64,000 nucleotides of DNA, from the NCBI GenBank assembly GCA_963662155.1, contig OY759268.1, forward strand, positions 7,384,201 to 7,448,200. The letters are read 5' to 3'. The notes beneath the pieces were generated by a model, which made no database searches, was not told the DNA's origin, and saw only the letters and a list, made by a program, of their open reading frames with translations. Each line of letters starts with the position of its first letter. Position 1 is the stretch's first letter. The translations under genes were made by a program, and so were the position numbers. The stretch comes from Lamellibrachia columna (Eukaryota > Annelida > Polychaeta > Sabellida > Siboglinidae). Below are positions 55,286 through 64,000 of this stretch, piece after piece.

Positions 55286-56297
55286 TGAGGAAGATCATGT
55301 GACGCGACAACGAGCCGGTGCCAAGCGGTTTACTTCGGTCGCCGAGTTTCTCCGCTTCCAGAAAGTAGGTCCTCATGTAGTGGTCGACTGGAGCCTCCTT
55401 GAAGCCGACCATGCGGAAAGTGAAGGTTCCGATGTTACAACGATCTTCCGCGAACTGCGTCACGTAATCAAGTTTCTTAAAATCTTTCCAGATCCACGGG
55501 TGACCGTTGACGGGTTTTGCATCTTTTATCGAACGGCGAGCTTCTGGTAGTTCCAATTCCGTCTTACCCGTAAGTATCGGCAACAACGCCTGCGGTGTCC
55601 CGTCCCCGACGATGTTGTATCCTTCCAGGACGACGGTTCCATGAACTTTGACCAGATAGTCGTACGTCTTCGGCTGGTTACGCATCCACGTTATTCGAGA
55701 CACCGAGTCGAACCCAATCATCAGCACGTTTAGATCGAACGACCCCTGGCGGGATGCATTTGTCTCTTTAATGGGGGCTATCCCGGCGTGGATGTTGCTA
55801 TGCTTCGCCTTGTCGTCCGCCGTGCACTCCACTTTGAAGAAGTCTGTCTCGATCGGCGATCCAGACTTCATGTCGGCAACAGTTTCTCCCCACCGAGTGT
55901 GGAAGTCGTCGCCGCCGTGATATAGCGGCGTGTAAGCGCAGCGAATGGCGCCGTGTCGCTTGATCGCCGCCGACGAGATCTGAAACGTCCCTTTCTCGAC
56001 GTACACCCAGTTGTCTTCAGTCTGCGAACATTCCAGCGGTGGCGGCCTCTCGAAGAATTGTTTGAAAGATGGCGGCCAAAGTTCCAGACTGGGATGAACG
56101 CATTGGTCGCTGCTCGCTGAGAGATTTCCACTCTGCCAGAAACGAATTTCGATCGACCTCGCCGACACACCCATATTAGGTACTCGGTGTTTATGCGTTA
56201 AAAATGCTAACACGATGTTGTAGTATATGGCGCATATCATCAACGCCACGAACAGTTTGCACATGCGTCCAAGCGTTATCGCCCGCGGGAAGTTCAT
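54252..56297 (-). CDS. Chimeric DUF229-reverse transcriptase frame, 681 codons
   Basis: A single open frame. Residues 1-337 are the DUF229 anchor and the first half of the hydrolase (GFDSVS at about 195-200), and residues 338-681 are the RT palm and thumb of the inserted LINE. It lacks the distal metal-binding DHG and the RT fingers. Probably an accident of insertion phase, so expression is doubtful. Confidence 0.5.
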   Translation of the reverse strand: MNFPRAITLGRMCKLFVALMICAIYYNIVLAFLTHKHRVPNMGVSARSIEIRFWQSGNLSASSDQCVHPSLELWPPSFKQFFERPPPLECSQTEDNWVYVEKGTFQISSAAIKRHGAIRCAYTPLYHGGDDFHTRWGETVADMKSGSPIETDFFKVECTADDKAKHSNIHAGIAPIKETNASRQGSFDLNVLMIGFDSVSRITWMRNQPKTYDYLVKVHGTVVLEGYNIVGDGTPQALLPILTGKTELELPEARRSIKDAKPVNGHPWIWKDFKKLDYVTQFAEDRCNIGTFTFRMVGFKEAPVDHYMRTYFLEAEKLGDRSKPLGTGSLSRHMIFLKRLLLKLKAHGIGDSITDWIEQWLTDRRQRVVVDGEVSNWKSVLSGVPQGSVLGPILFLIYINDLDDSITSNVLKFADDTKLFRKVNTDGDKQHLQNDLDRLVKWSEKWQMLFNFGKCKCLHTGHRNLNVNYRMGDTVLGTTVKEKDLGVTISADMKVSEQCGIAASKGNQILGLIRRNITYKGKKLIIPLYKAIVRPHLEYCIQAWRPYRKKDIDTLERIQRRATKMIPELRDLSYEERLKECGLTTLETRRLRGDQIEVFKILNGYENIDRNMFFSLKKDSRTRGHEVKLVKDQCRLDIRKHSFSQRTINEWNKLSTDCVTASSVNMFKNKVDTYLRRAGYK
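55286..56297 (-). pseudogene. B2 exon 1, proximal part
   Basis: ATG at 56297; open to the LINE junction. It has residues such as WQSGN and LGTGSLS (Cys to Gly at a conserved Cys) that differ from A1. Confidence 0.85.
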
Positions 56298-56483
56298 GAT
56301 GAATTGACGTTACTGCCTAACAAATGGCTTCCTTGCTACAAAAGATTAAATAGGTTGATCGTAGTTGCAATAGTTGCAATTCGTTGCTGGCATTGGTTGT
56401 AGTTACCGTCAACAAAATCACATATGATTGAATATTGTGTGAATGAATTTATAAATGTCATTCCAGATTCAAAGGATGGTATA

Positions 56484-56545
56484 TAATAATAATAATTAAC
56501 TTTTATGGCGCCTATATCATCAGGAACCTGAACTCAGATTTATAT
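56484..56545 (-). mobile_element. L2-like LINE tail mini-insertion (copy)
   Basis: Same TATAT-flanked ATT-repeat and GGCGCC tail as at 2135, so the insertion predates the split of the B copies. Confidence 0.7.
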
Positions 56546-56559
56546 GCGGTAACAAAGCA

Positions 56560-57130
56560 ATATGGACCACCATCACCAGTGTGCAACATTTTGTTGAATA
56601 TTGACAGAACAACAACAACAGAAGCTGCAAGTTTGTGAGAACAACTGGGTTCGTCGAATAACAAGAACAAAGAGGGTGGACAGAAGAAGGATGAACGACC
56701 TGAGGAAAGAGCTTGGGATGCAATGTAGCCAAACAGGAAGATTGGTGAGAGGAAGGATGAGATGGGAATGCCACTTGGTAAGGATGGATGAGATGGGAAT
56801 GTCACTTGGTAAGGATGGATGAAGGCAAATTAGCAAAGAGAGCAGAGGTTGAAAAATGGAGGACGACGCAGGAAAAGGGGAAATCCACAGCTGAGATGGG
56901 AGGACTGCGTGAGGATGGATATAAGAAGATCGGGGGAGGATGAAAGATGGAGAGAGTTTACGGGTGATAGAAAACAATGGAAAGAAAGAACAGAAAGGGT
57001 GTCTCGACAATACTTTACCTGACCCTCGCCCCTTTACAGCAGGGACCAAGGAGGAAGACCACATGTCAAGGGCTAAACGGGCCTGTAACCTGAATATGTT
57101 GCAGGCCCTTCTAAACAATTGAAGTTGCAA
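56560..57130 (+). mobile_element. LINE ORF2 C-terminal fragment upstream of B2
   Basis: Best-preserved copy: QQKLQVCENNWVRRITRTKRVDRRRMNDLRKELGMQ is continuous with RLVRGRMRWECHLVRMD. A short local repeat of GAGATGGGAATG.CACTTGGTAAGGATGG occurs at 56757-56820. Confidence 0.7.
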
Positions 57131-57189
57131 CAATGACAACTGCGGCCAGCGTATTAATGTCAATGATTTGTGTTTACATAATAATGTAT

Positions 57190-57416
57190 ATAACAATACA
57201 TACATGTGTGCATGCGTACGTACGTGCATGTATACGTACGTACACACATATACACATTAATATACACACATACATACATGCATGCGTACATACATACATA
57301 CATACATACATACATACATACATACATACATAAATACATACATATATACACACATACATACATACGTACACATCCCCCCAAAAAAAAACACAAACACACA
57401 CACAAACACACTCACA

Positions 57417-57493
<77 letters not shown>

Positions 57494-57498
57494 ACATA

Positions 57499-57553
<55 letters not shown>

Positions 57554-57573
57554 ACACATACACACACACACAT

Positions 57574-57664
<91 letters not shown>

Positions 57665-57692
57665 GCGCGCGCGCACGCACGCACGCGCACGC
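57190..57692. repeat. (CATA)n and long (CA)n/(CG)n microsatellite upstream of B2
   Basis: About 170 bp of ACAT, then about 310 bp of CA with CGCGCG islands; the longest CA tract in the window. Confidence 0.95.
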
Positions 57693-58615
57693 CTTCTTCC
57701 ATGATCGTCAGTCGTGAACTGATCCACTCTCGGGTGTAATATAGTCACGTGACAACATGGCCTGTGACTTATGTCAACACTTCAACATTCACTAATCAAA
57801 CTAGTGGACAATAAAGTGTTAACGTAGATTAATGTGATATACAGGTACTCCATCAAATAAATTAATCGCCAGACCCCCGTCCAGCGGGCCCGCAGTTATA
57901 TCGAACACTGACCACAATGATTATTTTGATATAAACGTCATTATAGTATGGAGAGATGCATAAGGGTATTTAGGTAACGACCCACGCGAATGTTTCATAA
58001 GACGTCGAGCCAGACGTTTGGTGAAAAAGACCGCATCGAAATCAAACTGACCGTATTGATCTCAGTGTTCAACTCCAGTTGGTCTACACCCGTCTGTTAC
58101 ACCACAATTGATCTACTAGTATTTCATGGGTTATACCCCAGTTGGTCAAGTGCAGGTGCTATTGCTCCCATACGTGGGGAATGTATGGATGACGGTTCAC
58201 ACTCCGGCTCTGGTGACGTCTCTAAGTATTGAATTACCATCAGTAACTATATGCTACAATAGAACACATTTATGTCTTCAAAATGCTAATTAATAATTGT
58301 CCCATTTTAGTACTTATTGATGCGTGATAGTTTATTATTTCCATTTGTTGTTCGTATAGATAACTACTTGTCCGCTCACAATTGTGTATGTGACGGGGCA
58401 ATTGTCCGGAGGTTCAATTGTCCTAGGTGGAACATTTCAATTACTCTGGATGCAAGACATTTAGGCGTGATCGAAAAAATAAAGATTCCGGTGAAATACA
58501 AACGTAGACTGAATAAAGGTTTGCTCAACTATGGCCGTAACTCGTAATACAAAAGGCCCCTTTCGTGACAATACAAACACCATGTTTTACCGCGTTATTG
58601 GGAAAATAAAAACCA
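57693..58615. other. Shortened spacer before the 3' end of A3
   Basis: At 58029 it jumps from sequence matching 3450 to sequence matching about 5176, so the kringle-like exon and about 1.7 kb are absent here. Confidence 0.7.
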
Positions 58616-58621
58616 TTTATT
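58616..58621 (-). promoter_or_regulatory. Candidate poly(A) signal of A3
   Basis: Minus-strand AATAAA at the conserved place. Confidence 0.35.
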
Positions 58622-58896
58622 GTTCCACAAAATTCCCGTTATTACACAAACCAAAAGCCCGATATTTAAAAACAAAAAAAATCGTTATTTGAAAAGCAAA
58701 AATCCGTAAAGATATTCCAAAACCCCGTTGCAATACCGGGACAACCGTTCACTGGCAAAGGGTCTGGTTGTCATACCCATTAAGCAAACTGACGTATCTG
58801 GAAGACATGAAACGATATTTCGCAAACACTGCGAGCTGTCACCATGCACATTATGTATCAATGCAGGAATTTCTCAACTGCGCTACAGTTGGGCAG

Positions 58897-59194
58897 TCAC
58901 TCGATCTGCACTTTACAATAGCAGTATTTCCGTAGTTGCGGTAACTCGTGCATTACACAGTGCGGCTGATTCCCGTATTTGTTTATCCTGCTGATATCCC
59001 TCTCTTGTGTTATGAACTTGTCCTCCTTCAGTTGGTGAGTCACTGTTCCTTCGTACTGGGCATTCCCTGGCTTCGTCGTGATGGTCACTTGATACATGAC
59101 GTCACTGGCTTTCATTTGGTCGGAGAGATCAGCCACGTATCCGTCGCTGTCCGACGACTGTTTAAACTTTAAAACGCTTTCGTTTGGCGCGTAC
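58897..59194 (-). CDS. A3 exon 4
   Basis: Open 298 nt, [13 protein letters not shown] and LRKYCYC present. Confidence 0.85.
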
Positions 59195-62147
59195 CTGAAT
59201 ACAGAAAACACATCATAATTCCAGGAATGTAGTGTTGATAGACAATGTTGAAGTAAGTTGTCTCCTCAACAATTTAGTAGGAACTTTTATTACATCAGGG
59301 GACTTTACTGAAGTACCAAATTCAACCAGATTGCCACCCAAACAACGAACCCCAAACGGCGAGTGGCAAGTAGAACACTGGCTCATGACATGGTGAATAT
59401 TATATCGCCACATTTCTGCAAATGTCTTACTCAGAACCCAACTGACGATTCACTCCTGTGGTTCACTGTGTGAGCCAACATCTATAACGAGAACATGGAT
59501 GGAACACGAGTCGTACACCAGTGATATTACCATATACATGCATATGAAAGACCTATATTGGTAAAGTAGACATGTTTGGAGATTTCAATATTCACCTTGA
59601 TTTACCAAGTCTAAATACTAGATCATTCATGGATGTCCTTCAATAAATAAAATAAAATTAACATAAATACCCTTCATGATGATCTTGCAAATTCTTATCT
59701 TTTGATCAAACCTAATTCTACAATATGCGAGCTTTATGTAAACTCCTGGTTAAACGTGCCCCTAAACAAACAAAAAGTGAACAAGTTCGCCCTCCATCAC
59801 CATGGATGTCTCATGAAATAGTTGTAAGAAAACGTCGTCATCGATATCTTGAAAGAATTTGGCGACGAACTCGTTCTCCACTTGATCGAAACCGTTATAC
59901 TAAACAGCTACACATGTGCGATCACATGATGTCAAAAGCAAAGTCTGATTACTATACAGATTGTATCTCTTATGTCCACAAATTCTCAAAAACCTCGCCA
60001 GATGTGGAAATCCGTAAGCACAATTCTACATCGGCAGAAATTAAAAGCACTGCCTGAACATTCTTCTTTGGATACATTGTGTAGTTCTTTTTCAAAATAC
60101 TTTACAGATAAGATTGCTCGCATTCGATAATTTTTTTTTATTAATGATATCGACTATGATTTCCCTGAACCACAACTTTCTGAAAATACACTACAGAGTT
60201 TCACACCTGCAACTACAAATGAAGTTCTCATTTTATAAAAAAAAATTCACAACAAATCTGCTAAAAAGCTGTATCAATCAACTCATCTTTCCCATTACTA
60301 CTATCATAAACTTTTCAATGCAGATAGGAGTTGTTCCACGGGATTTCAGAGTAGCTCTTTTAAATCCTCTTATTAAAAATCAAACTTTGTTTAAAAATGA
60401 CTTAAAGAATTATCGTCCTATTTCCAATCTTAGTTTTCGGTCAAAAATATTGGGAAAAGTGGTTGCTAATCGCCTTCACCAACATATATATATAACCATC
60501 ACTGATTAAATGATCAACATTCTGCATATAAACGATTCCACTCTACCGAAACTACTCTTCTTAAGATATACAATGACCTAATTGATAACATGGACAATGG
60601 CAAAGTCCCAGCACTCACTTTGCTAGATCTCTCAGCTGCTTTCGATACGATTGATCATTAATTCTTTTACAACGCCTCCATAGAATTTTTTTGCATTTCT
60701 GGCCCAGCTCTTCGGTGGTTCAAATCATATTTTTCAGACATATACCAAAGTATTAACATATCTGGCACATTATCTTGCCCACAACACCTTCCATTCGGAG
60801 TGCGGCAATGATCCGTCCTTGGTCCTGTTCTGTTCAACTTATGTACTACGCCGCTCAATCAAATCATTACTAATCATAATATCAGTCACCACCCTTATGA
60901 GGATGATACACAGGTTTACATATCACTTTCACAATCAAATGCACAAGAATCTGTTTCGACTTTAAGTGATTGTCTTACTGATATCTTGTTTTGGATGGAA
61001 TCAAGTACGCTAAAGCTTAATCCAGATAAAAAAGACCTTATTATTATTGGCACTAAACAACAACGAAATAGGGTCACCAACCATTTTCCAGTTAAACTGC
61101 TTGGCAGTGATACATTCCCATCAGATATTATTCCGTTATCTAAGTTTTGTCTTTGATAGTGACTTCAACTTTCGCCAACACAGTTCTCAAGTATATAAAT
61201 CCTGTTTCTATCATAAACGTTATCTCCGTCGAATTCGGCGTCACATATCTATATCTACTGCTAAAACAATAACAACGGCATTATTTAGTGGCCGCCTTGA
61301 CTATTGTAATTCTCTATTAAATAGCTTTGCTAAAAGAGACTTGGCTAAACTCCAACGAGTACAAAATTGTCTGACACGTGAAGTTCACAGGACGCCTCGG
61401 TTTTCACAATCACTATCACTACTTCAACAGTTACACTGGCTTCCTGTTTCTAATCGAATTAATTTTAAGCTGTCCACTCTAACATATCATACTCTATCTA
61501 CACAACAACCACCCTACTTGGCTAGTCTAATATCTATCAGCAGCTTAGATCATCAATTTCACAACAACTTATTGTGCCTAAAACAAAACTTCACTTGGGC
61601 AAACGTGCTTTTTTTGTCGCTGCGCCCAGGGTCCGGAAAGAATTCCACATCACTTTGAAAACATCTGAAACTATGGCGTGGGGACGCGTGTGTATAAACT
61701 ATTGGATTCATATTTCCGTTATTCCTTTTGTTTAGTATTTGTATCTAAGGTAACTGGTAAATAAAACATGACTTCGTCAATTAATAGGAAACGCCGACCA
61801 AGCGACACTCAGTGCTACATACCTGACGGCAATCGTCACTTCAATCAAAGTGAGTGTCTCACATTTCTCTCGCTGCGACTCTGTCTGTGAATTGATGGTC
61901 GCCAGGAGCGCTGTCGCCGCCTTCTTCACCTTCTCGTCGCCAACGTCCATCTTGGTCCAACTCAGACATGCGCACCAGTGCGGCTCAATGTCGGCCTGTG
62001 CGCAGGTGCGAGTCTCGGGGATCTCCGACAATAAACTGATACCGCGCTGCAAAAATATAAAGTCAATCAAACTGAAGGCGAATGTGTGCACGCTGTTACT
62101 AGCATAACCAGAAAGCCTTGAAAGATCAAACGCACATTTAGAAATGA

Positions 62148-62185
<38 letters not shown>

Positions 62186-62225
62186 ACATATATATATATA
62201 TAAACATATATATATATATATAAAC

Positions 62226-62287
<62 letters not shown>

Positions 62288-62323
62288 ATAGAAATATATA
62301 TATATATATATATATATATAAAC

Positions 62324-62394
<71 letters not shown>

Positions 62395-63247
62395 CATATG
62401 TATATATATATATATATCTATATATATATACACACATATATATATATATATATAAACATATATATATATATAAACATATATATATATATATATCTCTCAA
62501 TAGAAAAACTCGAACATTAGACTGTCACAATATATAAACCACTATCTAGAATCCACTGAAATGGAATGGAATATTGTTATTAGCTTTGGCCGGTCTACCA
62601 AAACATCGCGTTAAATCAAATTTATGTGGATATTATATTTTGTTTACATGTGTTAAGCGACATGATCTCAATAATGTTGTTTAAATTATATTGTCATGCG
62701 TCCAGATTTTTTTCATCAGCTTGTGTTTTGGTCAATAAAAAATATATAAATATAAAATGTCTTACTTGCTTGACGTCTCCCCGCAAGACGGCGCTGTAGT
62801 CGGCGATGTCGCGGAGAGTGGCGTGGATGTCGAACGGCGTCGACAGGCGCTGCCCGTTCGTTCGGAGGTTCTTCATCGCTTCAGGATGATTCTTCTCGAA
62901 GGACGGCGGGAAGCGAAGGGACATGAACGGATTTCGTTCTTCGTGTTTCCCTAGTTAAATATAAAACACATATAAATAGTATCTTTCTAACTGAAAAAGG
63001 TCTGGATGTGATGTCTATAAAATAAATTTGAAGATATTCAGTGAATATGTTTATTGAACAGTCGGATTAGTTTGTATCTTTGCCAACATTACAGCCGGGA
63101 CAATAATTTTGTAATGGCAAACCGAAATATCTAGTCAATTGTGTTTCTTCCTGTCTCTTTGTATCACAATTTCTCACCTACCTTGTTAATTATCTCCGTA
63201 TATTATATATCACTCTATCTCTCTCTATCTATGTCTCTTTCTGTCTA

Positions 63248-63338
<91 letters not shown>

Positions 63339-63358
63339 AGTTTGTCTCTCTGTCTGTT

Positions 63359-63409
<51 letters not shown>

Positions 63410-64000
63410 TTCTCTCTCCCCTCACTCTCTATGTCTATGGCACTCGCTATCTATGTCTCTGTCTCTGTAAAATAAGAGGTCATTGTTTTCATGTTTTATA
63501 CAAATATCGCATTACCACATTACACTACAATATTGTAATGCAGTATTGCGATATTTCTAGAAAACATGAAACCATGTTAGTCGGGCGTCTTATAGTAAAA
63601 TATGGTAAAATACAAAATACATCATAATCGATAAACATAACCTTAAATTCCGGTAGTGCATAAATAAACACGATTCTTACCTTGCACGAATTGACGGACG
63701 GCAGAGAAGCGCGCGCCGTGGTCAGCCATCATGATAAGAAGGGTGTTGTCCAAGTGTCCGTTAGCGTTCATGTCCTTGAGATAATCGACAAGATCGTCGT
63801 CCGCCAGCTGCAGTCGGTTGTGGGAATCGTGCGTCATCTCGGAGTTAAACAAGAAGGAGAACTTGCGCGTGCTCTTCGGATACGTCCGGTAGACGTCGCG
63901 ACCGTAGTTAAGGAAGATCATGTGACGCGACAACGAGCCGGTGCAAAGAGGTTTACTTCGGTAGCCGAGTTTCTCCGCTTCCAGAAAGTAGGTTCTCATG
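58897..64000 (-). CDS. A3: DUF229 sulfatase-like protein, 5' end beyond window
   Basis: Exons 4 (58897-59194), 3 (61823-62046), 2 (62766-62950) and the distal part of exon 1 (63681 to the edge) are open with correct phases and GT/AG sites. The visible part of exon 1 carries the EMTHD and MMADHG metal-binding motifs. Its sequence is intermediate: exon 4 is A-type ([10 protein letters not shown]) with a B-like KAS, and exon 1 shares [10 protein letters not shown] with B2. Possibly functional; the missing N-terminal 294 codons cannot be judged. Confidence 0.85.
59570..61677 (+). mobile_element. L2/CR1-like LINE in intron 3 of A3
   Basis: Copy of 6735-8856 with its own substitutions. Frames with [18 protein letters not shown] (60114-60509) and the C-terminal domain (61047-61658) are visible. 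No CR1-like or RTE-like insertion. Confidence 0.8.
61823..62046 (-). CDS. A3 exon 3
   Basis: Open 224 nt, acceptor TGCAG, donor GTATGT, PHWCACL intact. Confidence 0.85.
62148..62495. repeat. (AT)n microsatellite, intron 2 of A3
   Basis: About 345 bp of AT with AAACAT, ACACAC and CAATAGAAAT interruptions; the longest intron-2 tract. Confidence 0.95.
62766..62950 (-). CDS. A3 exon 2
   Basis: Open 185 nt; MSLRFPP replaces MSFRFPP. Confidence 0.85.
63205..63430. repeat. (TC)n/(TCTG)n microsatellite, intron 1 of A3
   Basis: Shorter than in A1 and A2. Confidence 0.95.
63681..64000 (-). CDS. A3 exon 1, distal part (cut by window end)
   Basis: Donor GTAAGA at 63680. It reads from [16 protein letters not shown] to FVQ without a stop. 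Confidence 0.85.

Noticed and set aside
57174..57739. Long Thr-His and Val-Cys frames
   Set aside because: Translations of the (CA)n microsatellite.

Overview
The window is eukaryotic DNA, most likely from a marine invertebrate and perhaps a lophotrochozoan or mollusc. The evidence is spliced genes with GT/AG introns and a signal-anchored secretory-pathway protein, an AT-rich background full of microsatellites, and at least four kinds of non-LTR retrotransposon debris. The taxon is inferred; nothing in the sequence fixes the species.

The core of the window is a head-to-tail array on the minus strand of one gene family: a DUF229 (sulfatase/alkaline-phosphatase-fold) type II membrane protein with four coding exons. 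Six copies are visible. From left to right they are B0 (exons 2 and 1 only, 379-1549), A1 (6055-12030), B1 (17896-27719), A2 (32279-38418), B2 (44299-56297) and A3 (58897 to beyond 64000). A1 is the only complete open copy; its joined exons give a 648-residue protein. A2 has a 20-bp frameshifting deletion in exon 1. B0 and B1 have lost about three quarters of exon 1. B2 is disabled in every exon, including a LINE inserted into exon 1. A3 is intact as far as the window shows.

The array is hierarchical. Monomers A and B are diverged duplicates of a gene plus its flank, and the A-B dimer was later repeated with a period of about 26.1-26.6 kb (1-26149, 26150-52769, 52770-64000). The first two dimers are nearly identical. 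The third differs: it has a full-length but LINE-split exon 1 and a 1.7-kb intergenic deletion.

Every gene copy carries the same microsatellites in the same places: (AT)n in intron 2, (TC)n in intron 1, and (CATA)n/(CA)n upstream of exon 1. Intron 3 is a retroelement nest. An L2/CR1-like LINE is common to all copies. In B copies it is split by a CR1-like LINE (with SGNH-esterase ORF1, endonuclease and reverse transcriptase) that contains a 381-bp solo LTR, and by an RTE-like LINE. The spacers between genes hold LINE 3' ends and a plus-strand kringle-like exon remnant in four of the five spacers. The A-to-B spacers also hold a long hairpin.

No tRNA, rRNA, CRISPR array or bacterial-type gene was seen. 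Very long reading frames made of Tyr-Ile, Thr-His, Ser-Leu or Met-Tyr-Val-Cys repeats are microsatellite translations and are not reported as genes.
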